Positions 33,865-47,362 of a stretch of DNA of 64,000 nt are shown here, piece by piece. Below the pieces are notes generated by a model. That model ran no database searches, was not told the origin of the DNA, and worked only from the letters and a program-made list of their open reading frames with translations. Origin of the DNA: Polynucleobacter sp. Tro8-14-1 (GTDB lineage: Bacteria > Pseudomonadota > Gammaproteobacteria > Burkholderiales > Burkholderiaceae). Within the stretch, counting starts at the first letter, position 1. Every line of letters begins with the position of its first letter. Location: positions 169,020 through 233,019 of the forward strand of contig NZ_JACVPX010000004.1 of assembly GCF_018881655.1 (NCBI RefSeq), in the 5' to 3' direction. Both the position numbers and the translations under genes were made by a program.

Positions 33865-35342
33865 GCCGAGAAGTTCTCATGTTGGCAGACGCGTTAGCGC
33901 GTGAAAAGAACGTTGATCAAGCAATTGTGTTCGAGGCGTTGGAGATGGCTTTGGCCTCTGCGACCAAGAAGCGCTACGCTACAGAAGACGTGGATATCCG
34001 CGTTTCAATTGATCGTGAAACTGGTGAATACGAAACCTTCCGTCGCTGGTTGGTTGTGCCCAATGAAGCTGGTTTGCAAGAGCCGGACAAAGAGATTCTG
34101 CAATTTGAAGCCCAAGAGCAACTCGCCGACATGGAAGTTGGTGACTACATCGAAGAGGAAATTGAATCTTTAGCATTTGGTCGTATCGGCGCACAAGCTG
34201 CTAAGCAAGTCATCTTGCAGCGCATTCGTGACGCTGAACGCGAACAGATTTTGAACGACTACCTTGAGCGTGGCGAAAAAGTCATGACCGGTACCGTCAA
34301 GCGTGCCGACAAGAATGGCCTGATCATTGAATCCGGTCGTGTTGAAGCCTTGCTGCGTCGTGATCAAATGATCCCAAAAGAGAACTTACGCTCTGGTGAT
34401 CGTGTTCGCGCCTATATTCTTAAGGTGGATCGCGAAGCACGTGGCCCACAAATCGAACTCTCACGTACTTGCCCAGACTTCTTGATTAAGTTGTTTGAGA
34501 ACGAAGTTCCAGAAATGGAACAGGGCTTACTGGAGATTAAGGGCGCTGCCCGTGATCCTGGTGTGCGCGCAAAGATTGCTGTGATTACTTATGACAAGCG
34601 CATCGATCCAATTGGCACTTGCGTTGGCGTACGTGGTACACGCGTAACTGCTGTCCGTAACGAAGTAGCCGGCGAAGCGGTCGACATCGTATTGTGGTCT
34701 GAAGATCCAGCGCAATTTGTGATTGGTGCTTTGGCTCCAGCTCAAGTTTCATCAATCGTGGTTGATGAAGAGCGTCATGCGATGGATGTAGTGGTTGACG
34801 AAGAGAATTTGGCAATCGCTATTGGCCGTAGTGGACAGAACGTTCGTTTGGCGAGTGATTTGACTGGTTGGCAGATCAACATCATGACTCCTGAAGAGTC
34901 TGCTGAGAAAACTGAAAAAGAAGCTTCTTCTGTACGTCAATTGTTCATGGACAAGTTGGACGTAGACCAAGAAGTGGCTGATATTTTGATTGAAGAAGGT
35001 TTCAACACATTAGAAGAAGTGGCCTACGTACCATTGTCTGAAATGTTAGAGATTGATTCATTTGATGAAGATACTGTGAATGAGTTGCGTACCCGCGCTC
35101 GTGACTCTTTGTTGACCATGGAGTTGGCAAAGGAAGAGCGTATTGGTGAGGTTTCACAAGATTTACGCTCCCTGGAAGGAATGACTACAGAGCTGATTGC
35201 TAAGCTTGCTGACAATCAAGTACATACCCGTGACGACCTTGCTGAATTAGCTGTTGATGAGCTAGTTGAGGCGACACAAATTGACGAAGAAACTGCGAAA
35301 ACGCTCATCATGAAAGCGCGCGAACATTGGTTTACTTCATGA
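33861..35342 (+). CDS. nusA: Transcription termination/antitermination protein NusA
   Basis: The 493-residue protein shows the usual order: the N-terminal RNA-polymerase-binding domain (about 1-130), an S1 domain ([20 protein letters not shown]), KH1 ([20 protein letters not shown]) and KH2 ([18 protein letters not shown]), then two acidic C-terminal repeats of about 70 residues each. NusA controls pausing, termination and antitermination. A product that acts on terminators encoded behind an intrinsic-terminator leader suggests possible autoregulation. Confidence 0.97.
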   Translation: MSREVLMLADALAREKNVDQAIVFEALEMALASATKKRYATEDVDIRVSIDRETGEYETFRRWLVVPNEAGLQEPDKEILQFEAQEQLADMEVGDYIEEEIESLAFGRIGAQAAKQVILQRIRDAEREQILNDYLERGEKVMTGTVKRADKNGLIIESGRVEALLRRDQMIPKENLRSGDRVRAYILKVDREARGPQIELSRTCPDFLIKLFENEVPEMEQGLLEIKGAARDPGVRAKIAVITYDKRIDPIGTCVGVRGTRVTAVRNEVAGEAVDIVLWSEDPAQFVIGALAPAQVSSIVVDEERHAMDVVVDEENLAIAIGRSGQNVRLASDLTGWQINIMTPEESAEKTEKEASSVRQLFMDKLDVDQEVADILIEEGFNTLEEVAYVPLSEMLEIDSFDEDTVNELRTRARDSLLTMELAKEERIGEVSQDLRSLEGMTTELIAKLADNQVHTRDDLAELAVDELVEATQIDEETAKTLIMKAREHWFTS

Positions 35343-35355
35343 GAGGAAGTAGTGC

Positions 35356-38115
35356 ATGGCAACAACAGTAAAAGTACTCGCTAAAGAATTAAAACGTACC
35401 GCGCCAGACCTCTTGGAGCAGTTGAAGGCGGCCGGTATTGAAAAAGGTTCTGAGGACGATAGCATTACCGAAAAGGACAAAACTGTCCTGCTCGAGCATT
35501 TGCAAAAAGAACATGGCAGTGCAGATTCTGGCGCTCGCAAAAAGATTACTTTAATCAAGCGTGAGAGTTCAGAAATTCGTCAAGCGGATTCTGCTGGACG
35601 CACTCGCACGGTACAAGTTGAAGTTCGTAAAAAACGTGTGCTCGTTAAGGCCGGTGATAAGGCGCCTGAAGAGACTCCGATTCCAGTGGCTAAAGAAGTT
35701 GCTCCAGCAGCACCAGCTAAACCCATAATTTCTGAAGAAGAATTAGAGAAACGCGCAGCTGAAGCAACGCGCCAGGCTGAGTTATTGGCGCGTCAAGAAG
35801 CAGAAATGAAGGCCGCCGAAGAAGCACGTCAAAAAGAAGTTGCGGCTCCAGTAATTGCTAAAGAAGAAGCGCCTGTAGATGCAGCGCCGGCTGCTGCCGC
35901 AGCGGCAGCAGAGAAAAAGGCAGCAACAGATAAAGCCGCTAAAGATTTAGCGGCTAGCAAAGAAAAAGAATTAGCAGATATTCGTGTTCGTCGTGCTGCT
36001 GCTGAAGCTGAGGCTTTAGCAATCCGCGACATGATGAGCGCTCCTGCACGTGTTCTCAAAGCGCCAAGTGAAATTGCTGCTGAAGAAGCGAAAAAAGGTA
36101 CTTTGCACAAGCCTGCAAAAGTTGAAGGTGCTGATGATAAGAAGAAGGCTGCTGCTAAAGTTGGCGGAAAGACTATTAAATCTTCCGAGACATCATCGAC
36201 TTGGCAAGAAGAAGGCGCTAAGAAACCTGGTGGCCTAAAGACGCGCGGAGATTCTTCTGGTGGTGTTGGTGGTTGGCGTTCAGGCGGTGGTCGTAAGAAG
36301 CAACGTCAAATTGCTGAAGCGAACGTAGATACCAACTTCCAAGTGCCAACAGAAGCTATAGTGCGTGATGTTCATGTACCAGAAACCATTACTGTTGCTG
36401 AGTTAGCTCATGCAATGGCGGTGAAGAGTGCAGAAGTGATTAAGCTCTTGATGGGTATGGGCCAAATGGTCACCATCAATCAAGTGCTTGACCAAGATAC
36501 CGCAATGATTCTTGTTGAAGAAATGGGTCACAAAGCCTTTGCTGCAAAATTGGATGATCCAGATTTAGATCTCGGTACAGATGGTCATGATGCGGAGTTG
36601 TTGCCGCGTCCTCCAGTTGTAACGGTGATGGGTCACGTTGACCACGGTAAAACTTCCTTGCTCGATAAGATTCGTGCAGCCAAAGTAGCTACTGGTGAGG
36701 CCGGCGGCATTACTCAGCATATCGGTGCTTACCATGTGGAAACTCCGCGTGGCATGATTACCTTCTTGGATACCCCGGGTCACGAAGCTTTTACGGCAAT
36801 GCGTGCTCGTGGTGCTAAGGCGACCGATATTGTGATCTTGGTAGTTGCTGCTGATGACGGTGTGATGCCGCAAACAAAAGAAGCGATTCACCATGCGCTT
36901 GCAGGCGGCGTTCCAATTGTTGTGGCAATTAACAAGATTGATAAACCAGAAGCCAATTCTGAGCGCGTCAAAACTGAGTTGGTGGCAGAGCAAGTGGTTC
37001 CTGAAGAATACGGTGGCGATGTGCCATTTATTCCGGTATCCGCAAAAACTGGTGAGGGCATTGATGCCTTGCTAGAGAACGTGCTCTTGCAAGCTGAAAT
37101 CTTGGAATTGAAAGCACCTAAAGATGCGCCAGCTCAAGGTTTAGTCATAGAAGCGCGTTTGGATAAAGGTAAGGGCCCTGTAGCAACCATATTGGTTCAA
37201 TCAGGCACGCTCAAGCGTGGAGATATGTTGTTGGCAGGTTCAACCTACGGACGCGTACGCGCTATGTTGGATGAAAACGGTAAGCCATGTAACGAAGCCG
37301 GCCCATCTATCCCAGTTGAGATTCAAGGTTTAGGAGATGTTCCTGCAGCTGGTGAGTCAGTACAAGTGGTTCCTGATGAGCGTAAGGCTCGTGAGATTGC
37401 ACTTTTCCGTCAAGGTAAGTTCCGTGATGTGAAGTTGGCTAAACAGCAGGCATTCAAACTTGAAACCATGATGGAAAACATGGAAGAAGGCGCCATTGAA
37501 GCCAAGTTATTGCCGTTGATCATCAAGGCTGACGTACAAGGTTCTCAAGAAGCTTTGGCACAGTCATTAATGAAGTTATCTACACCCGAGGTGAAGGTGC
37601 AAATTGTTCACGCAGGTGTTGGTGGTATTACTGAAACTGACGTGAACTTGGCAGTTGCTTCTAAAGCGGTTATTTTTGGATTCAATTCCCGCGCTGATGC
37701 AGCGGCTCGTAAGCTGGCTGAAAACAATGGTGTGGATATTCGTTATCACAACATTATTTATGACGCAGTGGATGAAGTGAAGTTAGCGCTGAGCGGCATG
37801 TTGACTCCAGATAAGAAAGAAGAAATCACTGGTCTCGTTGAGATTCGTCAAGTCTTCTTGGTATCTAAGGTTGGCGCTATCGCGGGTTGCTTGGTGGTTG
37901 ATGGAATCATCAAACGCACATCTAGTGTTCGTCTCTTGCGTGACAACATCGTTGTTTGGACTGGCGAACTGGACTCTCTCAAGCGCTTCAAAGATGACGC
38001 TAAAGAAGTTCGTGCCGGTGTCGAGTGCGGCCTGTCATTAAAAGGCTATAACGACATTAAAGAAGGTGATCAGCTTGAGGTATTTGAAGTTACTGAAGTT
38101 GCACGTTCACTCTAA
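35356..38115 (+). CDS. infB: Translation initiation factor IF-2
   Basis: The 919-residue protein has an N-terminal IF2_N domain (residues 1-50) and a long Ala/Lys/Glu-rich linker (about 60-330). The GTPase core carries [32 protein letters not shown] and [12 protein letters not shown]-terminal domains II-IV bind 50S and fMet-tRNA. A GAGAGGAAG ribosome-binding site is upstream, and the gap to nusA is only 13 bp. Length and architecture are typical of beta-proteobacterial IF-2. Confidence 0.97.
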   Translation: MATTVKVLAKELKRTAPDLLEQLKAAGIEKGSEDDSITEKDKTVLLEHLQKEHGSADSGARKKITLIKRESSEIRQADSAGRTRTVQVEVRKKRVLVKAGDKAPEETPIPVAKEVAPAAPAKPIISEEELEKRAAEATRQAELLARQEAEMKAAEEARQKEVAAPVIAKEEAPVDAAPAAAAAAAEKKAATDKAAKDLAASKEKELADIRVRRAAAEAEALAIRDMMSAPARVLKAPSEIAAEEAKKGTLHKPAKVEGADDKKKAAAKVGGKTIKSSETSSTWQEEGAKKPGGLKTRGDSSGGVGGWRSGGGRKKQRQIAEANVDTNFQVPTEAIVRDVHVPETITVAELAHAMAVKSAEVIKLLMGMGQMVTINQVLDQDTAMILVEEMGHKAFAAKLDDPDLDLGTDGHDAELLPRPPVVTVMGHVDHGKTSLLDKIRAAKVATGEAGGITQHIGAYHVETPRGMITFLDTPGHEAFTAMRARGAKATDIVILVVAADDGVMPQTKEAIHHALAGGVPIVVAINKIDKPEANSERVKTELVAEQVVPEEYGGDVPFIPVSAKTGEGIDALLENVLLQAEILELKAPKDAPAQGLVIEARLDKGKGPVATILVQSGTLKRGDMLLAGSTYGRVRAMLDENGKPCNEAGPSIPVEIQGLGDVPAAGESVQVVPDERKAREIALFRQGKFRDVKLAKQQAFKLETMMENMEEGAIEAKLLPLIIKADVQGSQEALAQSLMKLSTPEVKVQIVHAGVGGITETDVNLAVASKAVIFGFNSRADAAARKLAENNGVDIRYHNIIYDAVDEVKLALSGMLTPDKKEEITGLVEIRQVFLVSKVGAIAGCLVVDGIIKRTSSVRLLRDNIVVWTGELDSLKRFKDDAKEVRAGVECGLSLKGYNDIKEGDQLEVFEVTEVARSL

Positions 38116-38120
38116 GCAAT

Positions 38121-38501
38121 ATGCATAAAACTAGCCCGCATCGTAACCAGCGTCTCGCCGATCAAATTCAGCGAGACCTGGCCGAACTTATTCCTCGCGA
38201 ATTGCGCAGCCCGAGTTTGGGCTTGATTACTTTACAAAGTATTGAGCTCACACCGGATCTGGCCCATGCCAAAGTGTTCTTTACGGTTTTGGGTGCTGAG
38301 CCTGAGCATGCTTTAAAAGCGCTTCAAGAAAAAGCAGGGTATTTGCACTCACTCTTGTTTAAGCGTTTGCATATTCATACTGTTCCTACCTTACATTTTC
38401 ACTATGACAGCTCAGTAGAGCATGGCATAGAAATGTCTCGATTGATCGATCAAGCCGTTGATAGTGATCGCAGCAGCGACCACAAAGACGAGACTAAATA
38501 G
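38121..38501 (+). CDS. rbfA: 30S ribosome-binding factor RbfA
   Basis: The 126-residue KH-fold protein has the family sequence [20 protein letters not shown] at its start, then [20 protein letters not shown] and a C-terminal [20 protein letters not shown]. RbfA helps mature the 5' end of 16S rRNA and is needed at low temperature. It begins 6 bp after infB and is 4 bp before truB, in the canonical order. Confidence 0.95.
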   Translation: MHKTSPHRNQRLADQIQRDLAELIPRELRSPSLGLITLQSIELTPDLAHAKVFFTVLGAEPEHALKALQEKAGYLHSLLFKRLHIHTVPTLHFHYDSSVEHGIEMSRLIDQAVDSDRSSDHKDETK

Positions 38502-38504
38502 TTC

Positions 38505-39416
38505 ATGTCAATACGGATCGACGGCGTAGTGCTGCTAGATAAACCTGCTGGAATGAGTTCACAGGGTGCCGTTACTGCAGTCAAGCGCGCCTTTAATGCT
38601 GACAAGGCTGGCCATACTGGTACTTTGGATCCAATGGCGACCGGCTTACTGCCTATCTGCTTAGGCGAAGCAACCAAGTATTCACAAGATTTGCTTGAAG
38701 CAGATAAGTCTTATATCGCTCGAGTAAAGTTCGGCTCACGCACTGATACCGGCGATGCTGAAGGTCTCATCATTGAAGAGTTGCCATTGCCTGTATTTGC
38801 AAGCGCAGTTGAAATCAAATCTGCATTAGATGCTTTACTTCCAAAATTTACGGGGCCGATATCTCAAGTGCCGCCAATGTATTCCGCACTCAAGCGTGAT
38901 GGCAAACCTTTATATGAATACGCTCGCGCAGGTGTTGAGTTAGAGCGCACTCCACGAGATATCACCATTCACGTCATTCGCTGGACTGACATTGCTTGGC
39001 CCGAAGCTACGTTAGAAGTCAGCTGTAGCAAAGGAACTTATATTCGTGTTCTGGCAGAAGATATTGGTAATGCCCTAGGATGTGGCGCCCATTTAGTTGG
39101 CTTGCGTCGTACCGAAGTAGGGCATCTCAATCTTGAGCAGTCCTTTACGATTGAAGCGATACAAAGCGGCCTGCAAAATAGTGCTGACTACATATTGCCT
39201 GTTGATGCCTTGCTACAAACATTGCCACACTTAACAGTGGATGAGCAACAAGCGAAACGTCTTGAAATGGGGCAGCGTGTTCCGCTGAACTTACCTTCCA
39301 TTGAAGCATTGGTACGCATTTATCGTGCGACTGCTGCTCCTCATAACTTTATTGGTACTGCTGATTGGCGTTCTGGTGTTTTGCATCCAAAGCGCTTAAT
39401 TTCGCAGGCTCATTAA
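38505..39416 (+). CDS. truB: tRNA pseudouridine(55) synthase TruB
   Basis: The 303-residue enzyme has the TruB catalytic motif GHTGTLDPMATGLLPI (catalytic Asp42), preceded by VLLDKPAGMSSQGAV, and later KGTYIRVLAEDIGNALGCGA. The protein modifies U55 in the T-loop of all elongator tRNAs. The gene closes the rimP-nusA-infB-rbfA-truB series; the next gene (typA) begins 51 bp on, after an AT-rich spacer without an evident terminator. Confidence 0.96.
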   Translation: MSIRIDGVVLLDKPAGMSSQGAVTAVKRAFNADKAGHTGTLDPMATGLLPICLGEATKYSQDLLEADKSYIARVKFGSRTDTGDAEGLIIEELPLPVFASAVEIKSALDALLPKFTGPISQVPPMYSALKRDGKPLYEYARAGVELERTPRDITIHVIRWTDIAWPEATLEVSCSKGTYIRVLAEDIGNALGCGAHLVGLRRTEVGHLNLEQSFTIEAIQSGLQNSADYILPVDALLQTLPHLTVDEQQAKRLEMGQRVPLNLPSIEALVRIYRATAAPHNFIGTADWRSGVLHPKRLISQAH

Positions 39417-39467
39417 TTAATCATTATTTATAACCCTTTTACTTATCTTTAACTCAAGAAGCTTCAC

Positions 39468-41285
<1,818 letters not shown>

Positions 41286-41303
41286 GCTCTTTCCAGCTAC
41301 ACA

Positions 41304-41334
41304 ACAAAAGTCACCTCCGGGTGGCTTTTGTTCT
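41304..41334 (+). terminator. Rho-independent terminator after typA
   Basis: CAAAAGTCACC-TCCG-GGTGGCTTTTG forms an 11-bp stem with one G-T pair and a UUCG-like tetraloop, followed by TTCTT. It lies 19 bp after the typA stop. Confidence 0.85.
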
Positions 41335-41395
41335 TCATTGAAATCAAAACTATAAATTAATCATTTATAAGTTAAATAAATAAAACTAGATATAC

Positions 41396-43759
41396 ATGCT
41401 GCCATCAATTGAACAACGCCTTGCCCAAGAACTTGCTGCTAAACCTGCTCAAGTAGCTGCTGCTATAGCCCTGATGGATGAGGGGGCTACCGTGCCATTT
41501 ATCGCTCGTTACCGCAAAGAAGCTACCGGTGGCTTGGATGATACGCAGTTACGTTTATTGGAAGAACGTCTTAGCTATCTTCGTGAACTAGAGGATCGCC
41601 GCAAGACAATCGTTGCCTCCATTGAGGAGCAGGGCAAGATGGCGCCAGAGTTGCTGAAAGCCATAATGTTGGCAGAGGATAAGACTCGCTTGGAGGATCT
41701 TTACCTGCCGTATAAACCTAAGAGAAGGACTAAGGCACAAATTGCTTTAGAGGCTGGCTTAGAGCCCTTGGCAAATGACCTCCTCAATAATCCCAAGCTC
41801 GATCCTGAAACAGAAGCTGCAAAGTATCTGAAGGAGGCGTTCCAGGTCGATGGGACAGATAATCCTGGCGTTGCGGATACCAAGGCTGCGCTTGAAGGAG
41901 CACGTCAAATTTTGATGGAGCGCTTTGCAGAAGATGCAGCATTGGTGCAATCTCTTAGAGAGTATTTACAAGATCACGGTGTAGTCGAATCCAAAGTGAT
42001 TGCTGGTAAAGAGCAAGAGGGAGAGAAGTTCGCTGATTACTTTGATTACTCTGAGCCGATTAAAGCCATTCCATCTCATCGTGCCTTAGCTTTATTCAGG
42101 GGTCGTCGGGAACAGATGTTAATGGTCAACCTGCGTCTAGATACTGAAGAAGAAAAGCCAAAATGGGATTCTCCTCACAATCCTTGTGAAAACCGGATAG
42201 CCAATCATTTCAAGATTAAAAACGAGGGGCGACCTGCCGATGCTTGGTTAGCCGATACTGTTCGCTGGACTTGGCGTATTAAGTGCTCACTGCATTTAGA
42301 GTCTGAGCTGATGACAGCGTTACGTGAGCGCTCAGAAACTGAAGCGATTAATGTATTTGCTCGCAACCTTAAAGCCCTCTTGCTGGCAGCGCCTGCTGGC
42401 CCAAGGGTAACTATCGGTCTCGACCCCGGCATGCGCACTGGTGTGAAAGTGGCCGTAGTGGATGCTACTGGAAAAGTAGTGGACACTGAAGTAATTTACC
42501 CGCATCAACCAAAAAATGATTGGGCTGGTTCATTACATGTTTTGGCTAAATTAGCTGAGAAGCACAATGCCACCTTAATCTCGATTGGTAACGGTACTGC
42601 ATCTCGCGAGACTGATAAATTAGCCCAAGAACTGATTAAGGCTAAGCCAGAACTCAAACTCACCAAGATTGTTGTTTCTGAAGCGGGTGCTTCTGTTTAC
42701 TCTGCATCTGAATATGCCTCAAAAGAATTGCCCGGGATGGATGTATCGCTCCGTGGCGCAGTATCGATTGCACGTCGCCTGCAAGATCCATTAGCCGAAC
42801 TGGTAAAGATCGATCCTAAATCAATTGGTGTGGGTCAGTACCAGCATGATGTGATGCAAACCCAGTTGGCTAAATCATTAGTCGCAGTAGTTGAGGATTG
42901 CGTGAATGCTGTCGGTGTTGATGTGAACACGGCTTCAGCCCCATTGCTAGCACGGGTTTCCGGTTTAAGCTCAACAGTGGCTGAGGGAATAGTGGCCTAT
43001 CGCGATAGCAAGGGTGCATTTAAATCGAGGGCGGATCTCAAGAGCGTTCCGCGACTCGGCGATAAAACCTATGAGCAAGCTGCTGGATTCTTGCGCATCA
43101 TGAATGGCGATGATCCATTAGATGCTTCTGCAGTTCATCCTGAATCTTATCCTTTGGTAGAAAAGATTCTGAAGGATATTAAGAAAGGCGTTAAAGAAGT
43201 GATTGGTGATGCTAGTTTGCTGAAGTCACTTTCACCAGAAAAGTATGCTGATGGCCAATTTGGTCTGCCTACTGTTACTGACATTATTAAAGAATTGGAA
43301 AAGCCTGGTCGAGATCCACGCCCTGAATTTACTACTGCAACTTTTAAAGATGGTGTCGAGAAAATTAGCGACCTCAAAACGGATATGATTTTAGAAGGCG
43401 TAGTGACTAACGTTGCCGCCTTTGGTGCCTTTGTTGACATTGGTGTACATCAAGATGGCTTGGTGCATATCTCTGCTTTATCTAATACCTTCGTAAAAGA
43501 TCCGCATAGCGTTGTTAAAGCGGGGCAGGTTGTGAAAGTCAAAGTGCTAGAGGTAGACGAAAAGCGTAAGCGTATTGCATTAACGATGCGCTTAAGTGAT
43601 GAAGCCCCAAAGGAAAGCGCTAAGGCGGCAGCCAAAACTGAGCAAAGAGCCCCCAATCGCCCTAGGTCAACAGAAAACAGAAAACCACAGGAAGATAGAA
43701 GGTCGGCTGCGCCCATTAATAACGCCATGGCTATGGCATTAGCTAAGTTAAAAAAATAG
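41396..43759 (+). CDS. tex: Tex-family RNA-binding transcriptional accessory protein
   Basis: The 787-residue protein has the complete Tex layout: an N-terminal helical region with [20 protein letters not shown], a YqgF/RNase-H-like domain ([18 protein letters not shown]), helix-hairpin-helix motifs around [19 protein letters not shown] and [20 protein letters not shown], and a C-terminal S1 domain ([20 protein letters not shown]) with a basic tail. Tex is a conserved Spt6-like nucleic-acid-binding protein linked to transcription. It is separated from typA by a terminator and an AT-rich 60-bp spacer. Confidence 0.95.
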   Translation: MLPSIEQRLAQELAAKPAQVAAAIALMDEGATVPFIARYRKEATGGLDDTQLRLLEERLSYLRELEDRRKTIVASIEEQGKMAPELLKAIMLAEDKTRLEDLYLPYKPKRRTKAQIALEAGLEPLANDLLNNPKLDPETEAAKYLKEAFQVDGTDNPGVADTKAALEGARQILMERFAEDAALVQSLREYLQDHGVVESKVIAGKEQEGEKFADYFDYSEPIKAIPSHRALALFRGRREQMLMVNLRLDTEEEKPKWDSPHNPCENRIANHFKIKNEGRPADAWLADTVRWTWRIKCSLHLESELMTALRERSETEAINVFARNLKALLLAAPAGPRVTIGLDPGMRTGVKVAVVDATGKVVDTEVIYPHQPKNDWAGSLHVLAKLAEKHNATLISIGNGTASRETDKLAQELIKAKPELKLTKIVVSEAGASVYSASEYASKELPGMDVSLRGAVSIARRLQDPLAELVKIDPKSIGVGQYQHDVMQTQLAKSLVAVVEDCVNAVGVDVNTASAPLLARVSGLSSTVAEGIVAYRDSKGAFKSRADLKSVPRLGDKTYEQAAGFLRIMNGDDPLDASAVHPESYPLVEKILKDIKKGVKEVIGDASLLKSLSPEKYADGQFGLPTVTDIIKELEKPGRDPRPEFTTATFKDGVEKISDLKTDMILEGVVTNVAAFGAFVDIGVHQDGLVHISALSNTFVKDPHSVVKAGQVVKVKVLEVDEKRKRIALTMRLSDEAPKESAKAAAKTEQRAPNRPRSTENRKPQEDRRSAAPINNAMAMALAKLKK

Positions 43760-43797
43760 CAGCTTATTTTTTGTATGGGCGCAGAAGCCTGAAGGTT

Positions 43798-43821
43798 CTA
43801 TCGATCCTTAGGGATTGATAG
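43798..43821. other. Hairpin at the convergent ends of tex and the transglutaminase gene
   Basis: CTATCGATCC (43798-43807), loop TTAG, GGATTGATAG (43812-43821) gives a 10-bp stem with one G-T pair. It overlaps the stop codon of the minus-strand transglutaminase gene. There is no T-tract, so it could protect 3' ends rather than terminate. Confidence 0.35.
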
Positions 43822-44728
43822 GCATTACCGTTACAGCTACATCAAGCGTATGGTCTGCTCCGCCATGAATGACGCCACGGATAGGGGAGACGTCGGAGTA
43901 ATCTCTTCCCTGGGCCAAGTGAACATAATCTTCCCCAGGAGTTCCGTAGCCCCAGCGATTATTAGTTGGGTCTAGATCACACCAAATGCCCTTACCTAAA
44001 ATACCGTTTTCATTCATGCTGGGAACATAAACTGAGACCCAAGCATGTGAAGCATCGCCGCCAATCAGTCTTGCTTGACCAGGCGCAGGATTCGTCAGAA
44101 TATAGCCGCTCATATATTTTGCTGGAATGCCGATACTGCGGAGCGACGCAATCAAAATATGTGCAAAGTCCTGGCAAACACCTTCACGCTTATTTAGCGC
44201 CTCTAGTGCAGGGGTGTTGATATCGGTACTTTTACTAACGTAATGGAATTCGCTATAGATACGCTTCATCAAATCAATTGCTGCATCTAGTATCGGTCTA
44301 CCAACCGTGAAATTAGCCCTCGCAAATTCTGCGAACTCTGGTCTCAAAGTAATGAATGGAGATGTAAATAGAAATTCTGAGGCAGCATCCCATTGAGTAT
44401 TGGAGTGATAGCGGAAGTATTCGCGTACCAGCTCCCAGGGTGCAGTTTCCTGGGGCTTAGGGCCATATTCAGTAGCTGTAGTCTCGATCAGCGACTTGGC
44501 TGTGATGAGTAATTCACTGTGCCTATTCTGCAAAGAAAAGAAGGTACAAACATTTCCATGGCTATCTATGTTCTCTTCGCTCCAAGAAGGCCTTGGGCTC
44601 ACCTGAACTTCGGAATTTAGTACTCGTTGCGTCTCTAGATCTGCTGGTTTAAGGTGAGCAAAATGCTGCGCAATCTCAACATCAGGATCATAAGCGTAAC
44701 GGGTATCGTGGGTAATTTCTAGCAACAT
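43808..44728 (-). CDS. Transglutaminase-like cysteine protease-fold protein (short)
   Basis: This protein of about 306 residues has an N-terminal beta-sandwich region (MLLEITHDTRYAYDPDVEIA) and a transglutaminase core with the full triad: Cys in KREGVCQDFAHILIA, His in GDASHAWVSVYVPS and Asp in WCDLDPTNNRWG. The frame opens at 44761, but the ATG at 44728 gives the family start and a 10-bp gap after the preceding gene instead of an overlap. It is the third gene of a DUF2126 / ATP-grasp-alpha-E / transglutaminase operon. It is expected to act as an amide-bond hydrolase or transferase on the product of that system. Confidence 0.9.
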   Translation of the reverse strand: MLLEITHDTRYAYDPDVEIAQHFAHLKPADLETQRVLNSEVQVSPRPSWSEENIDSHGNVCTFFSLQNRHSELLITAKSLIETTATEYGPKPQETAPWELVREYFRYHSNTQWDAASEFLFTSPFITLRPEFAEFARANFTVGRPILDAAIDLMKRIYSEFHYVSKSTDINTPALEALNKREGVCQDFAHILIASLRSIGIPAKYMSGYILTNPAPGQARLIGGDASHAWVSVYVPSMNENGILGKGIWCDLDPTNNRWGYGTPGEDYVHLAQGRDYSDVSPIRGVIHGGADHTLDVAVTVMPINP

Positions 44729-44738
44729 AATTGGCGCA

Positions 44739-47351
44739 TTACATTTGGATACTGTATTCATTAGAGTGAATCAGATTGAAATAGCGTGCGCTAATTGCAT
44801 CTGAAACATTCCAGGCAGATTGCGAGCAATTGCTCAAACAATTTCTCAGGTTAGAGAGATTGCCGAACCCATCGGCAGTCGACAAGGTGTATAAGTCGTA
44901 ATCTAGGAGATTAATGACACTACGAGTTAACTCATCCGGGTTATTTCGCTCGGTGCCCGCAAGTTTAGAGAGTCTGGCGCGGAGCGCTTTGCTAACCCAG
45001 GCCAGGGAGCGTGGGTTTTCATCATCCATCACCAGTAAGCTAATTAAAGGGGCTATCTCACGGCTTTGTTGGTGCTGCGCATGGAAAGTGATCGTGCTAT
45101 CAAATAAATTGAGTAGCGCGGTATAACCTGAGCTGTCTGCATTTGGATTATTAAGTAAGCCAGAAACGATAGCTGAATCTAATGCGTTTGTCAGAAAGGC
45201 GAGTCTCTCGATATGCCTTCCAATAGAAAGTAGTTGCCAGCCATCATCACGTGTCATACGGTCAGTTTGAGCGCCAGTGATCGCCGCTAAGCAACTACTT
45301 GCACCATTTAAAGCTTCGATAGCGAGCGAGGCAGAAAAATCATTAAAGGTATTGGCTTTATGGCAATCAGCTTGAAATTGCTCAATGCAATGATTGATAG
45401 TGCTCCATTGCTCCGGGGAGAGTCGTTCTCTTACATTAGAAGCCGTGCGTTTCATGGCATTCAGGTTATAGCCCACGCTGGTGACGCTGTCGCTGGCATT
45501 GAGAGAGCTAATTAAAGTGCGCTCAAAAATTCGGTGACGCATATCACTCTGGTCAAAAGTACTTGGTACACCTTCAGGCACAAGTCCGTAGTAGTGACAT
45601 AGGTTTTCCAGCCAAGACCACAATGCACGGGAAGGGGTGTATTCGCTGTTAATATTTTCAAGATAAAGCTTAGCCAAGCGCAGAATATTTTCACTGCGCT
45701 CGGTATAGCGCCCAAACCAATAGAGATTCTCAGCGGCGCGACTGGTCACTAAGCGCTTACGCATCATTTTTTCAGGGGCTTGAATCGGATGCTGTAAATG
45801 TTGTCCTTGCTCTTGTGAGGGCTGCGGGCTTTGAACCCATACGTCAGCACTACTGCCGCCTCGTTGCATAGAAGCAATACCTGAATCAGTACTTGCAATA
45901 CGGGCAAGTCCACCAGGCAATACTTGCCAGCTATTAGAACCATCACTCAGGGCAAAGACTCGCAACATATATGAGTGGGGCTCAATCAAAGACGCATCAT
46001 TGAGGTTAAAGGCATTTAACCAGGTTGGCATTTGTGCCAAGGGAATGTAGGTTTGCACAGTGTGCTCATCAGGCTGTCTGGTAATACGCCCAACCCATTC
46101 ATCTAACTGAGCCTGATTTAGATCGCAGCCTAAAGCGGATTCGTAACTTTGATGACCTGTGCCATTCGGAAAGGTCGGCTTAATGGCGCTATGCCCTAAA
46201 TTCGGAATGGCAGCCTCAAGTGCAGCGCGTTCACCACACCACCAGGTATCCATTGCTGGAAGCTGCACTTTTTCATTTAAAAGTCTCTCGCTAATCGACG
46301 GCAAGAATCCCAGTAGAGCGGGGGATTCTAGGAAAGCTGAGCCAGGAGCATTTGCCAGTACAACATTACCAGCGCGTATCACTTGCAATAGACCGGGGAC
46401 GCCTAGAGCGGAATCAGAGCGCAGTTCTAATGGATCTAAAAACTCATCATCCAAACGCTTAAGCAAAATATGTACAGGCTCTAAACCGCGTACCGTTTTC
46501 AAAAACAAATGTTGGTCGCGTACGGTTAAGTCACCACCCTCAACCAAAGTTAGGCCGAGATAACGAGCGAGATAGGCGTGCTCAAAGTAGGTCTCGTTAT
46601 AAGGTCCCGGGGTAAGGAGGGCAATATGGGCATTAGCACCTGCCGGACTTTCAAGCTTTAATGCATCAATTAAGTCTCTATAGGCATTGGCTAGTGGGGC
46701 AATCTGCATGAGCTCATATGCTTTGGGAAATTGCCTTGCAATCAGATTGCGATTTTCCAAAAGATACCCAAGACCAGAAGGTGCTTGGGTACGTTGCGAC
46801 AGAACTGACCATGATCCATCAGGCGCTCTGGCTAAATCAAAAGCCATGATATGAAGATATTTTCTATTCTTAAGATCGACACCATGCATGGAACGCAAGT
46901 AACCAGGATGCCCGTGAATTAATGCTGGAGGAATCCATCCTTCTTTCAACAAATTTTGCGGCCCATACACATCCGCCATGATTGCTTCAAGTAAACGCGC
47001 TCGCTGCAAAACTCCAGACTGAATTTTTTGCCAAGAATCAGGGCTAATGAGGAGCGGAAATAAATCTACTGACCAAGGGCGCTGCGGACCAAACTCATCG
47101 GCATAGACGTTATATGTAATGCCGTTATCCCGAATCTGCCTGTTGAGCTCTTGGGTGCGTTGATCAAGATCGCTTAACCCAGAGGGGCCAAGGGATTCAA
47201 AAAAAGTTTGCCATTCGGGCAGTAGCGCCCCCGATTCCCCTCGTAACTCATCAAAGTGCCCCTCTTTGGGCGTGGGTGATAGGCGGTTGATATCCTCCAA
47301 CAGCGAAGGGTTGCTGGCGTCTTTCAAAGAATGGGTCTGAGCGTTATCCAC
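44739..47351 (-). CDS. Circularly permuted ATP-grasp plus alpha-E fusion protein
   Basis: The 870-residue protein has two parts. Residues about 60-480 form a circularly permuted ATP-grasp domain (MADVYGPQNLLKEGWIPPAL, HGHPGYLRSMHGV, ALLTPGPYNETYFEHAYLA and VLANAPGSAFLESPALLGFL). Residues about 535-860 form a helical alpha-E domain (SRAAENLYWFGRYTERSENI). In many bacteria these are two separate genes, and here they are fused. The ATP-grasp part is predicted to ligate amino acids or peptides; alpha-E has no proven function. It lies 11 bp after the DUF2126 gene, so the two are co-transcribed. Confidence 0.93.
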   Translation of the reverse strand: MDNAQTHSLKDASNPSLLEDINRLSPTPKEGHFDELRGESGALLPEWQTFFESLGPSGLSDLDQRTQELNRQIRDNGITYNVYADEFGPQRPWSVDLFPLLISPDSWQKIQSGVLQRARLLEAIMADVYGPQNLLKEGWIPPALIHGHPGYLRSMHGVDLKNRKYLHIMAFDLARAPDGSWSVLSQRTQAPSGLGYLLENRNLIARQFPKAYELMQIAPLANAYRDLIDALKLESPAGANAHIALLTPGPYNETYFEHAYLARYLGLTLVEGGDLTVRDQHLFLKTVRGLEPVHILLKRLDDEFLDPLELRSDSALGVPGLLQVIRAGNVVLANAPGSAFLESPALLGFLPSISERLLNEKVQLPAMDTWWCGERAALEAAIPNLGHSAIKPTFPNGTGHQSYESALGCDLNQAQLDEWVGRITRQPDEHTVQTYIPLAQMPTWLNAFNLNDASLIEPHSYMLRVFALSDGSNSWQVLPGGLARIASTDSGIASMQRGGSSADVWVQSPQPSQEQGQHLQHPIQAPEKMMRKRLVTSRAAENLYWFGRYTERSENILRLAKLYLENINSEYTPSRALWSWLENLCHYYGLVPEGVPSTFDQSDMRHRIFERTLISSLNASDSVTSVGYNLNAMKRTASNVRERLSPEQWSTINHCIEQFQADCHKANTFNDFSASLAIEALNGASSCLAAITGAQTDRMTRDDGWQLLSIGRHIERLAFLTNALDSAIVSGLLNNPNADSSGYTALLNLFDSTITFHAQHQQSREIAPLISLLVMDDENPRSLAWVSKALRARLSKLAGTERNNPDELTRSVINLLDYDLYTLSTADGFGNLSNLRNCLSNCSQSAWNVSDAISARYFNLIHSNEYSIQM

Positions 47352-47362
47352 AAACTATTGTC